From assembly GCA_963928055.1 (NCBI GenBank), contig CAWVDN010000004.1:62001-126000 (forward strand): a stretch of DNA of 64,000 nucleotides. The letters run 5' to 3'. Positions 16,902-24,748 of this stretch are shown in pieces. Numbering within the stretch: position 1 is the first letter of the stretch; each line of letters starts with the position of its first letter. The notes under the pieces were generated by a model, which ran no database searches, was not told where the DNA came from, and saw only the letters and a list, made by a program, of their open reading frames with translations. Source of the DNA: Scatomonas sp963928055. GTDB lineage: Bacteria; Bacillota; Clostridia; Lachnospirales; Lachnospiraceae. Both the position numbers and the translations under genes were made by a program.

Positions 16902-18634
16902 TCAAGAAACGGCTGGTGGAACTTTTGGCCCATGCGAAAAAATACATTGTATATCAGGTGATCTGGCAGTGGCTGTCTCTGCTCTGCCAGATCCTTCTGA
17001 TTTTCTGCGGCGCCACCCTGCTTGCGGAAGGCCTGTCCGCAGGGGTCACGGTTCGGATGGCGGCTGGTAACGGCAGCCTGATCCTGCTGGCGATCCTGCT
17101 GAGAGTATGCTTCGAAAGGCAGGCTTCCCGGGCTTCCTGCCGGGCCTCCAGGGATGTAAAACGGATCCTGCGGAATGCGATTTACACCAAACTTCTGAAG
17201 CTGGGAGCTTCCTACCGGGAACAGGTGTCCACCTCGGAGGTGGTGCAGCTTTCCGGGGAGGGAGTGGAGCAGCTGGAGACCTATTTCGGAAAGTATCTGC
17301 CGCAGCTGTTTTACAGTCTGCTGGCGCCGGCGACTCTTTTCGCGGTCCTGTCCTTTGTCTGCTTTCCGGCCAGCCTGGCGCTGCTGCTCTGCGTGCCCCT
17401 GATCCCCCTGTCCATTGTGGCGGTGCAGAAGATCGCCAAAAGGCTGCTGTCAAAATACTGGGGGATCTACACAGAGCTGGGCGACAGCTTCCTGGAAAAT
17501 ATACAGGGACTTACGACCCTGAAAATTTATCAGGCGGATCAGCAGAAGGCGGAGGAGATGGACGCGGAATCCCAGCGTTTCCGGCGGATCACCATGAAGG
17601 TGCTGACCATGCAGCTGAATTCTACTACGGTTATGGACATTGTAGCCTACGGCGGGGCGGCGGCAGGCATGATCCTGGCCCTTTGGCAGTTTATGGAGGG
17701 GAATGTAGATTTCCGGGGAACCCTGAGGATCCTTCTGCTGGCGGCGGAATTTTTTCTTCCTCTGCGGCTGCTGGGCTCCTACTTTCACATTGCCATGAAC
17801 GGCATGGCGGCCAGCGACAAGATTTTTGCCCTTCTGGATCTGCCGGAGCCGGAACAGGGCACGGAGAAACTTGGGGAAGAACATCCGGATATCCGGATCC
17901 GGGATCTGCGGTTCTCCTATGAACCGGGCCGGGAGATCCTGAAAGGAGTGGATCTGGACATTCCTTCCGGCAGCTTTATTGCTCTGGCAGGGGTCTCCGG
18001 CTGCGGAAAAAGCACCCTTGCCGGACTGCTGGCCGGCAGAAACCGGGGATATTCCGGCAGCGTCCGCATAGGAGGAAAGGAGCTGTCCCGGCTTGCCGAG
18101 GAAAGCCTTCTTACCGCCGTCACCCTGACCGCCCACAACAGCTATCTCTTTAAAGGAACCGTGGAGGAGAATCTTCGGATGGCCCGTCCGGATCTCGGGG
18201 AGATCGAGATGGAAGAGGCTCTGAAGAAAGTAGATCTCTGGGATTTCCTGAAAAGGGAGGAGGGACTGCAGACCCGGCTTTTGGAGCGGGGCGCCAATTT
18301 TTCCGGGGGCCAGCGCCAGCGGCTGTGCATGGCCAGGGCCCTGCTTCGGAATACGCCGGTCTATATCCTGGATGAGGCCGCTTCCAACATTGATATCGAG
18401 AGCGAGGAACGGATCCTGAAGGTGGTCCGGGAACTGGCGGGGGATCATACAGTGATCCTGATCTCCCACCGGCTGGCCAGCGTGGTGGATGCCCATCGGA
18501 TCTATCTGCTGGGAGAAGGACGGATCGCGGAGCAGGGCACCCATAAGGAACTGATGGAGCTGGGCGGCTCCTACGCGGAACTGTACCGGTCCCAGCAGGA
18601 ACTGGAACAATACGGAAAGGAGGGAAACGTATGA
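16898..18634 (+). CDS. ABC exporter half, CydD-like (permease-ATPase fusion)
   Basis: A 578-residue half-transporter with six membrane helices (~1-320) fused to an ATPase domain (~335-578). The ATPase has Walker A SGCGKS, signature FSGGQRQR, Walker B YILDEA and switch ISHR. The Q-loop, normally a PQ followed by YLF, reads TAHNSYLF, so the Gln is replaced by His. The overall pattern is closest to CydD/CydC exporters and to the ABC pair that closes the streptococcal sia heme operon. The next gene is its partner, overlapping by four bases (ATGA). The likely role is export of thiols or heme-related compounds, or heme handling after import, by analogy only. The start ATG 16898 follows GGGAGGAGG. 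Confidence 0.86.
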   Translation: MIKKRLVELLAHAKKYIVYQVIWQWLSLLCQILLIFCGATLLAEGLSAGVTVRMAAGNGSLILLAILLRVCFERQASRASCRASRDVKRILRNAIYTKLLKLGASYREQVSTSEVVQLSGEGVEQLETYFGKYLPQLFYSLLAPATLFAVLSFVCFPASLALLLCVPLIPLSIVAVQKIAKRLLSKYWGIYTELGDSFLENIQGLTTLKIYQADQQKAEEMDAESQRFRRITMKVLTMQLNSTTVMDIVAYGGAAAGMILALWQFMEGNVDFRGTLRILLLAAEFFLPLRLLGSYFHIAMNGMAASDKIFALLDLPEPEQGTEKLGEEHPDIRIRDLRFSYEPGREILKGVDLDIPSGSFIALAGVSGCGKSTLAGLLAGRNRGYSGSVRIGGKELSRLAEESLLTAVTLTAHNSYLFKGTVEENLRMARPDLGEIEMEEALKKVDLWDFLKREEGLQTRLLERGANFSGGQRQRLCMARALLRNTPVYILDEAASNIDIESEERILKVVRELAGDHTVILISHRLASVVDAHRIYLLGEGRIAEQGTHKELMELGGSYAELYRSQQELEQYGKEGNV

Positions 18635-20340
18635 GCGCGAAACCGGGCAGACGGAAGGGGATCCGCATTATGGGAGCGCTGATCGTCCTGGTAAAGCCTT
18701 TGCTGCCGGTGATGATCCTGGCAGTCCTGCTTGGGACTCTGGGGCATCTCTGCGCGATTTTTCTGACGGTTCTGGCAGGCTGCGGCCTGCTGCACCTGGC
18801 TTTTGGAGGATGGGGGGCGGGATCTTTTCTTTCCCTGCCCCCGGGAAGTCTTTTCGCGGTCCTGGGGATCCTAGCAGTGCTGCGGGGACTTTTCCACTAC
18901 GGGGAGCAGTACTGCAACCACTTTATCGCCTTTAAGCTGCTGGCCCTGATCCGCCATAAGGTTTTTGCCGCCCTGCGGCGGCTGTGCCCGGCAAAGCTGG
19001 AAGGAAAAGACAAGGGCAATCTGATCTCTATGATCACCACGGATGTGGAGCTGCTGGAAGTTTTCTATGCCCACACCCTTTCCCCCATTGCCATTGCCGC
19101 CGCAGTATCCCTGTTTATGACGGTTTTCATCGGGGGCTTTTCCATAGGGGCAGGGCTTCTGGCCCTGGGAGCCTACGTGACCGTGGGAGCGGCGATCCCT
19201 CTGATTTGCGGAAAAAGAGGGGGAGAGAAGGGAATGCAGTACCGGATCCGGTTTGGGGATCTGAGCAGCTTTGTGCTGGAGTCTCTCCGGGGGCTGGACG
19301 AGACCCTTCAGTACCGCAGGGGAGAACAGAGAAGAAAAGAGATGGAAAGACGCTCCCGGGAATTAAGCGGCCTGCAGAAGGAGCTGAACAGTCTGGAAAC
19401 CTTTCAGCGTTCCGTGACCAATCTGGCGGTCCTGGGATTTTCCTTCGCCATGGTGTTTCTGATGGTGCTTCTGCGGCAGCAGGGCCTTGTGGACAGAACG
19501 GGAATGCTACTCTCCGCCATGGCCATGATGGGTTCCTTCGGCCCGGTATCGGCCCTGGCAAACCTCTCTAACAATCTGCATCAGACCCTGGCCAGCGGGG
19601 AGCGGGTGCTTTCCCTGCTGGAGGAGGAGCCGCAGGTGGAGGATACCCTGGGACAGCCCGGCACCGTTTTTGCGGGAGCCGCGGTAGAGCATGCAGACTT
19701 TTCCTACGGCGGGGAAGCGATCCTGAAGAACTGCTGTCTTAAGGTCCCCAAAGGAAAGATCCTGGGGATCCACGGAAAAAGCGGCTGCGGAAAATCTACC
19801 CTTTTAAAACTGCTGATGCGGTTCTGGGACGTTCAGAAAGGATCCGTCCGGATTTCCGGCCGGGATATCCGCCAGGTGAACACAGGAGATCTGCGGGCCA
19901 TGGAAGCTTTTATGACCCAGGAGACCCACCTGTTCCACGATTCCATCGCCAACAACATTGCCCTGGCAAAACCGGGAGCCTCCCGGCAGGAGATCCGGAA
20001 GGCGGCGGAAAAAGCCTCTATTCATGAATTTATTGAAACCCTCCCCAGGGGCTATGACACAGAAGTGGGAGAACTGGGGGACACCCTCTCCGGAGGAGAA
20101 AAACAGCGGATCGGTCTGGCCAGGGCTTTTCTTCATAAGGCCCCCTTTATGCTGCTGGATGAGCCCACCAGCAATCTGGACGCTCTTAACGAAGGCATGA
20201 TCCTGAAGTCCTTAAAGGAGTCGAAAGAAGAGCGGACTATCGTTCTGGTGTCCCACCGGAAATCCACCTTCCATGTGGCGGACAGGACGGTGGAGATGGA
20301 GCAGATAAAGGATTCGGAAAGAAGAAATAAGAAGGAATAG
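18631..20340 (+). CDS. ABC exporter half, CydC-like (permease-ATPase fusion)
   Basis: A 569-residue partner of the preceding half-transporter. It begins inside its neighbour's stop (ATGA) and ends just before a strong terminator. The N-terminal ~310 residues hold six helices, with YGEQYCNHFIAFKLLALIRHKVFAAL resembling CydC-type coupling regions. The ATPase has Walker A KSGCGKS, an intact Q-loop (MTQETHLFHDSI), signature LSGGEKQR, Walker B MLLDEP and switch VSHR. The pair thus has one standard and one altered Q-loop, consistent with an asymmetric heterodimer. It is the last gene of the heme island. Confidence 0.87.
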   Translation: MSAKPGRRKGIRIMGALIVLVKPLLPVMILAVLLGTLGHLCAIFLTVLAGCGLLHLAFGGWGAGSFLSLPPGSLFAVLGILAVLRGLFHYGEQYCNHFIAFKLLALIRHKVFAALRRLCPAKLEGKDKGNLISMITTDVELLEVFYAHTLSPIAIAAAVSLFMTVFIGGFSIGAGLLALGAYVTVGAAIPLICGKRGGEKGMQYRIRFGDLSSFVLESLRGLDETLQYRRGEQRRKEMERRSRELSGLQKELNSLETFQRSVTNLAVLGFSFAMVFLMVLLRQQGLVDRTGMLLSAMAMMGSFGPVSALANLSNNLHQTLASGERVLSLLEEEPQVEDTLGQPGTVFAGAAVEHADFSYGGEAILKNCCLKVPKGKILGIHGKSGCGKSTLLKLLMRFWDVQKGSVRISGRDIRQVNTGDLRAMEAFMTQETHLFHDSIANNIALAKPGASRQEIRKAAEKASIHEFIETLPRGYDTEVGELGDTLSGGEKQRIGLARAFLHKAPFMLLDEPTSNLDALNEGMILKSLKESKEERTIVLVSHRKSTFHVADRTVEMEQIKDSERRNKKE

Positions 20341-20375
20341 AAAGATCCCCCAGGCGGTCCTGCCTGGGGGATCTT
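20341..20375. terminator. Bidirectional terminator between heme island and dehydrogenase
   Basis: A 14-bp perfect stem, AAGATCCCCCAGGC (20342-20355) with GCCTGGGGGATCTT (20362-20375), has a 6-base loop. It lies between convergent genes and can serve both strands, although the T-runs are short. Confidence 0.82.
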
Positions 20376-20391
20376 GTAAGAAGTGCCCGTT

Positions 20392-21453
20392 TTATTTTTC
20401 CTCGTCAAAGCCGTTGGGATAAAACATGATTTTGTTATAAACGATTTCACGCTTATCGATCTGTTGGAAGATTTCCGGGAGCTTTTCCAGCTCTAACCTG
20501 TGGGAGATCAGCAGATCCGGATTAAATCCTTTTTCATTCATCAGTCTGGCGGACTCGGTCCATTCCTTTCCTGGGAAAGGATTGGAGAAGGAGTTCCAGC
20601 TGCCTACGACTGCCAGCTGGTACCGCTCGATCTGGTCCACTGCCTTTTCGGATAATTCCAAGCCCTTGTGAGAAATGCCAAGGAAAACAACTCTGCCCAT
20701 TTTTCCGGCGGAAAGGATGGATTGATGCTGGGCGGAAGGAACTCCGGACATTTCCAATACCAGATCGACCCCCTTGCCGCCTGTATATTCGATAGCTTTT
20801 TCAACAGGATTCTCGTGAAGAGAGTTGATCGTATGAGTTGCGCCGCAGTCTCTGGCAACCTGCAGCTTGTCATCGTTAATATCTGAAACAATAATGGTTT
20901 TGCAGCCCAGGACTTTCGCGTACTGAACAGCGAAAAGACCGATGGCGCCAAGGCCGTATACCATTACCGAATCTTCACCGGTTCCGTTTCCTCGCAGGAA
21001 AGCGTGCAGGGCATTGGCGGCGGGGTCTATGGTGGCGCCCCAGGCATAAGGGGTATCCGCGTCAAGCCGAAGCAGATTTTCTGCTTTTACAGCTAAATAC
21101 TGGGCATATGCGCCGTCGTTGCGGGAACCGTAATATTTATAATCTTCGCAGAGAGAGTAAATGCCTTTTTTGCACCATTCGCATTCGCCGCAGGGGATCA
21201 GAGGAGCGGCGCTTGCCTTGTCTCCGACTTTCCAGCCCTGTACATTCTTGCCGACTTCAACGATTTTTCCGGCAAATTCATGTCCGGGGATAATGGGGGA
21301 AATGTGGGCTCCGTAGGTAAGCATCCGGGGGATGTCAGAACCGCAGACTCCAACAGCCATTACTTTGATCAGTACTTCATCATCTTTCGGCACCGGCATA
21401 GGAACTTCTTCAAATTTCAGATCCTTCGGTGCTCTCATTAATATTGCCTTCAT
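20392..21453 (-). CDS. Zinc-dependent alcohol/polyol dehydrogenase (GatD-like MDR)
   Basis: A 353-residue medium-chain dehydrogenase. Catalytic zinc ligands are in GVCGSD and GHEF, and the structural zinc Cys cluster is CGECEWCKKGIYSLC. The Rossmann motif is YGLGAIGLFAVQ, followed by IIVSDINDDK, whose Asp suggests NAD preference. It most resembles galactitol-1-phosphate and sorbitol dehydrogenases, which oxidise a polyol or polyol phosphate to a ketose. The gene is transcribed with deoC (18-base gap) away from the SorC regulator gene. With the kinase, isomerase and second dehydrogenase on the other side of the cluster it is probably one step in catabolism of an unidentified sugar or sugar alcohol. 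Confidence 0.88.
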   Translation of the reverse strand: MKAILMRAPKDLKFEEVPMPVPKDDEVLIKVMAVGVCGSDIPRMLTYGAHISPIIPGHEFAGKIVEVGKNVQGWKVGDKASAAPLIPCGECEWCKKGIYSLCEDYKYYGSRNDGAYAQYLAVKAENLLRLDADTPYAWGATIDPAANALHAFLRGNGTGEDSVMVYGLGAIGLFAVQYAKVLGCKTIIVSDINDDKLQVARDCGATHTINSLHENPVEKAIEYTGGKGVDLVLEMSGVPSAQHQSILSAGKMGRVVFLGISHKGLELSEKAVDQIERYQLAVVGSWNSFSNPFPGKEWTESARLMNEKGFNPDLLISHRLELEKLPEIFQQIDKREIVYNKIMFYPNGFDEEK

Positions 21454-21471
21454 CGTTCTGCCTCCTTCGTA

Positions 21472-22140
21472 TCAGTCTTTGATACCGTTTACGACTGCGA
21501 TCCCGGCGCTTACGCCCAGACGGGTGGCACCGGCCTCGATCATGGAAATCGCTTCTTCGGAGGTGTGGATGCCGCCGGAGGCTTTTACGCCCATATCAGG
21601 TCCGACGGTTTTGCGCATAAGCGCCACATCTTCCGGAACAGCTCCGCCTGTGGAAAAACCGGTGGAGGTTTTTACAAAGTCCGCCCCCGCTTCTTTGGCC
21701 AGCAGGCAGACCTTTGCTTTTTCCTCATCTGTAAGCAGGCAGGTCTCGATGATCACTTTTACTAAAGCTTTGCCTTTCGCGGCTTTCACAACTGCGGCGA
21801 TATCCGCTTTCACATATTCCCAATCCTGGGACTTTACTTTTCCTATAGAGATGACCATATCGACTTCCTCTGCGCCGTTGGCGATAGCGTCGGAAGCCTC
21901 AAAAGATTTAACGGCAGTTGTGTTTGCGCCTAAAGGAAAACCGATCACAGTACAGACCTTTACGCCGGTTCCCTTTAAGGCGTCCGCGCATTGGGAAACA
22001 TACACGGGGTTGACACAGACGGAAGCAAAATGGTAGGTTTTTGCTTCTTCGCAGAGCTTGACGATCTGCGCCTGGCTCGCTTCGGGTTTCAGCAGAGTAT
22101 GATCAATGATTCCTGCGACAGTTTGTTTTGTGATTTCCAT
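21472..22140 (-). CDS. deoC: Deoxyribose-phosphate aldolase
   Basis: A 222-residue class I aldolase. The Schiff-base Lys is in FVKTSTGFSTGGA (Lys157), and the supporting Lys186 in VKASGGI and Asp94 in EEVDMVISIG are present, so it should be active. DeoC cleaves 2-deoxyribose 5-phosphate to glyceraldehyde 3-phosphate and acetaldehyde. I start at ATG 22140 because TGGAGG lies nine bases upstream; an in-frame extension to 22266 has no support. It is the first gene of a leftward transcript with a zinc dehydrogenase and lies divergent to a SorC regulator, a common arrangement for deo regulation. Because isomerase, FGGY kinase and dehydrogenases are nearby, its substrate here could be another deoxysugar phosphate. 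Confidence 0.94.
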   Translation of the reverse strand: MEITKQTVAGIIDHTLLKPEASQAQIVKLCEEAKTYHFASVCVNPVYVSQCADALKGTGVKVCTVIGFPLGANTTAVKSFEASDAIANGAEEVDMVISIGKVKSQDWEYVKADIAAVVKAAKGKALVKVIIETCLLTDEEKAKVCLLAKEAGADFVKTSTGFSTGGAVPEDVALMRKTVGPDMGVKASGGIHTSEEAISMIEAGATRLGVSAGIAVVNGIKD

Positions 22141-22172
22141 AACGTAACCTCCATTTTGTTTTATCATTAGGA

Positions 22173-22186
22173 ACATTAGATAATGT
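22173..22186. promoter_or_regulatory. Operator-like inverted repeat between deoC and sorC-type gene
   Basis: ACATTA GA TAATGT is an exact inverted repeat in the divergent gap. Related GAACATATGTGC (22261-22272) and TTATGTTCATATGC (22197-22210) stretches lie nearby. These are reasonable binding sites for the adjacent SorC-family protein (inference). Confidence 0.5.
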
Positions 22187-22225
22187 GCGAGTAACTTATG
22201 TTCATATGCAGAATAACATTTCCTC

Positions 22226-22254
22226 TTGATTCTGTCAAGTAAAAAATGTAAAAT
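22226..22254 (+). promoter_or_regulatory. Promoter of the SorC-family regulator gene
   Basis: TTGATT (22226-22231), a 17-base spacer and TAAAAT (22249-22254), 38 bases upstream of the start codon, with the GAACATATGTGC element immediately downstream. Confidence 0.62.
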
Positions 22255-22291
22255 GGTAAAGAACATATGTGCATAAAGGGAGATGGATCCT

Positions 22292-23251
22292 ATGGAGAAT
22301 TATCAGCGTCAAAAATTGTTAGTCCAGGTGGCTAAACTGTATTATGAGAAAAATTACAGCCAGGAAGAAATATCAAAACTTCTGAAGCTTTCGCGCCCGT
22401 ATATCTCGAAATTACTGCATGCGGCCAGACAGGAGGGAATTGTGCGTATAGAGATCGTGGATTCCTTCAATACGGAGACAAAGCTGGAAAAACTGTTCCG
22501 AAGCAGGTTTCAGCTGGAGAAAGCGATCATACTGCCGAGAAATAAAGACGGAAATCCCCTGAAACAGGTGGGCGAAGCCGCGGCAAGATATCTGAATGAG
22601 ATCCTGGAGGACGGCATGGTGATCGGCACATCCTGGGGCGGAACGCTGTATGAGTGTTCCGGCTGCCTGACGAAAAGAAATGACAGGGCGCGGCTGACCT
22701 ATATCCAGTTATGCGGCGGGGTGAGCAATGTGAATAAGACCGTGTACGCTTCCGAGATCGCCAATAACTTCGCCGAATCCCTGGGCAGCACCGCTTATTT
22801 AATGCAGGTGCCGGCAGTAGTGGAAAATAAGGAAATAAAAAGTCTGTTCTGGAAGGACAGAAGTATGGCGCAGATCATCGAATACAGCAAAAAAATGGAT
22901 GTGGCGATTTTTACGGCGGGTACATTCGGAGAAAAAAACGCTTTAGTCAGAGCCGGCTATCTGGAGAGAGAGCGGATGAAAAGCCTGGAAAAGGAAGGAG
23001 CGGTGGGGGATATCTGCTCCCATGTCATTGATCTTCAGGGACGGATCTGCGATCCGGAGCTGGAGGAAAGAACCATGGCGATTTCTCTGGACACCATCAA
23101 AAAGGCGAGATACCGGATCGCGGTCGCTCAGGGAGAAAGCAAGGTGGCGTCTCTCTATGGCGCCCTCAACGGCAGGCTCATGAATGTTCTCATAACGAAT
23201 GAGGAAACGGCGCAAAGTATCCTGGATCGTTTTGAAAAAATGGAAAATTAA
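22292..23251 (+). CDS. SorC/DeoR-type sugar-binding transcriptional regulator
   Basis: A 319-residue regulator. An N-terminal helix-turn-helix (~10-50: KLYYEKNYSQEEISKLLKLS, then RPYISKLLHAARQEGIVRIEI) is joined to a SorC sugar-phosphate-binding domain (GTSWGGTLYECS, LCGGVSNVNKT, GTFGEKNALVRAGYL, and GDICSHVID near the C-terminus). Family members such as DeoR and CggR are released from DNA by phosphorylated sugars. Start ATG 22292 has GGGAG nine bases upstream; ATG 22283 is too close to that site. It lies divergent to deoC and the dehydrogenase and probably represses them until a sugar phosphate from this pathway accumulates. Confidence 0.92.
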   Translation: MENYQRQKLLVQVAKLYYEKNYSQEEISKLLKLSRPYISKLLHAARQEGIVRIEIVDSFNTETKLEKLFRSRFQLEKAIILPRNKDGNPLKQVGEAAARYLNEILEDGMVIGTSWGGTLYECSGCLTKRNDRARLTYIQLCGGVSNVNKTVYASEIANNFAESLGSTAYLMQVPAVVENKEIKSLFWKDRSMAQIIEYSKKMDVAIFTAGTFGEKNALVRAGYLERERMKSLEKEGAVGDICSHVIDLQGRICDPELEERTMAISLDTIKKARYRIAVAQGESKVASLYGALNGRLMNVLITNEETAQSILDRFEKMEN

Positions 23252-23310
23252 GACAAGATAAAGAAGAGGATGCTCCCGCGGATTTATGGCAGGCGCATCC
23301 TCTTGCTGTA

Positions 23311-24351
23311 TCAGATCTGTTTTGGGTTCGGCGGAGCTACACTCTGCCGGACTTTTATTTTAGTAGATATGAGCATCCGGTAATTGGCGCTGGAAGAAGA
23401 ACTTTTTGCCTCGGCGATACGGTTATGCAGCAGCTGGACCGCCTGCTTTCCCATCTGCACTTTCATTACCTGAACGGAAGTAAGGGGCGGAGAAACCATT
23501 TCGCAGGCAGGCATGTCGTCAAAGCCGATGATGGAGATGTCATCCGGTATCCGGTATCCAGAAGAATTAAAGGCCTGCATGGCTCCAAAGGCGATAATAT
23601 CAGAATCGGCGAAAAAGGCGGTGGGAATCTGGGGTCTGTCTTTCAGCCAGGCGCTGATCTCTTCGTTTGCCCGGTCCGTGGAAAAGTTTACAGGGATTTT
23701 TTCGATTTCTATTTCAGGAAATTCTTTCTGAGCGAGAAGGATTCCCTCCGTTCTTTCATCGAAATTGGGGATCCTCTGTCTGGAACAGATATAGCCGATT
23801 TTTTTATGCCCGTTCTCCGCAAGAAAGCGGATCGCCTGGTAGGCGCCGCCAAGGTTGTCTGTGGCGACGCAGTCCGTATCAAAGTCAAATAAATTATTAT
23901 CGACGACTACAATCGGGCAGTCCGCATTATTTTTGAAGGTTTTAAAAACTTCATCATGCATTTTCAGCTCTGTGCCCAGAAGCAGAATGCCGTCCACATC
24001 TCTGGACAGCGTTTTGAACTGGGAGCCAAGATCGCCCTTCTGTGAAAGATAGCTGACAAAAACGTTGTAGCCCATCTTTCTGGCCTCTTTTTCGATTCCC
24101 TTCAGAACAATGGAATAAAAGGAAATTTCCTTTACTACATTCTGATCGCCGGTGTATATGATGAACCGGAGATTCGTCAGGGGTTTTACCTGATCCAGAT
24201 TTTTGAAGGCTGTATACCCCAGCTGTTCCGCTGCCTCGATCACCCTTTTCCGTGTGGCCGGGCTGACTCCCGGACGCCCGTTCAGCGCAAGAGAAACGGC
24301 GGATGGAGAAATCTGGAGAAAGCTTGCGATTTCTTTTGCTGTTGTTTTCAT
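23311..24351 (-). CDS. LacI family transcriptional regulator
   Basis: A 346-residue LacI-type repressor with helix-turn-helix (~1-50: TTAKEIASFLQISPSAVSLALNGRPGVS), hinge (RVIEAAEQLGY) and a periplasmic-binding-like sugar domain (VDGILLLGTELK, ENGHKKIGYICSRQ, FDERTEGIL, FADSDIIAFGAMQAF, IIGFDDMPACEMVSPPLTSV). The start ATG 24351 has GGAG at a good distance; two Met codons upstream are less likely. It is leftward, divergent to the Rbs-type ABC transporter, and probably controls that operon and itself through sites in the 24352-24748 gap. It shares the cluster with a SorC regulator, so two effectors may be read. Confidence 0.93.
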   Translation of the reverse strand: MKTTAKEIASFLQISPSAVSLALNGRPGVSPATRKRVIEAAEQLGYTAFKNLDQVKPLTNLRFIIYTGDQNVVKEISFYSIVLKGIEKEARKMGYNVFVSYLSQKGDLGSQFKTLSRDVDGILLLGTELKMHDEVFKTFKNNADCPIVVVDNNLFDFDTDCVATDNLGGAYQAIRFLAENGHKKIGYICSRQRIPNFDERTEGILLAQKEFPEIEIEKIPVNFSTDRANEEISAWLKDRPQIPTAFFADSDIIAFGAMQAFNSSGYRIPDDISIIGFDDMPACEMVSPPLTSVQVMKVQMGKQAVQLLHNRIAEAKSSSSSANYRMLISTKIKVRQSVAPPNPKQI

Positions 24352-24392
24352 AGGACACTCCATACACAAATATCTACTAAATTACTAAATTA

Positions 24393-24421
24393 AATTTATC
24401 ATATGAATGGGAGTTTTGCAA
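24393..24421 (-). promoter_or_regulatory. Promoter of the lacI-type gene with overlapping repeats
   Basis: On the minus strand TTGCAA (24416-24421), a 17-base spacer and TAAATT (24393-24398). Tandem TAATTTAG units follow at once downstream (24376-24391), suggesting autoregulation. Confidence 0.55.
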
Positions 24422-24638
24422 GTGCCAACAAAGGGTCTTTAATGGAAAGAGATTTACAAAAAAGGTGCGCGGACACTTTTTTTTACGGCAAGGCCGTTTC
24501 AAGGAGAACAGTAAAGATTTTCTAAAATCTTTATTTTCTACAGAAAGTCCGGTAAAAACAAGAAGGAAACGGGAATTGTCAAAATGCACAAAGAAATAAG
24601 AATTAATATAAAGGTATTGTACAAAAATAAAAATGTAA

Positions 24639-24685
24639 TTGACATAAGCTAAATATAATGCTAAATTGAAATCAATAAATTTATT
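24639..24685 (+). promoter_or_regulatory. Promoter and operator-like palindrome of the sugar ABC operon
   Basis: TTGACA (24639-24644), a 17-base spacer and TAAATT (24662-24667). The palindrome AATAAATTTATT (24674-24685) lies just downstream of the -10 box, where a LacI-type repressor would block transcription. Confidence 0.58.
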
Positions 24686-24748
24686 AAATTATAAAGTTTT
24701 TTAATCATTAGGATCTGCGAGTGCACAAAAAAGGAAGGAGGAATCTAG

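Larger units (their letters stand above)
24352..24748. other. AT-rich divergent control region between lacI-type and ABC genes
   Basis: This 397-base gap is clearly richer in A and T than its surroundings. It contains a leftward promoter (24393-24421), direct CTAAATT repeats (24376-24390), a rightward promoter (24639-24667) and the palindrome AATAAATTTATT (24674-24685). Between about 24430 and 24600 I see nothing that reads as a gene. Confidence 0.7.

Noticed and set aside
24651..24660. TATAAT at 24654 as the -10 box for TTGACA at 24639
   Set aside because: Spacing is only 9 bases. The pair TTGACA with TAAATT at 17 bases is better.
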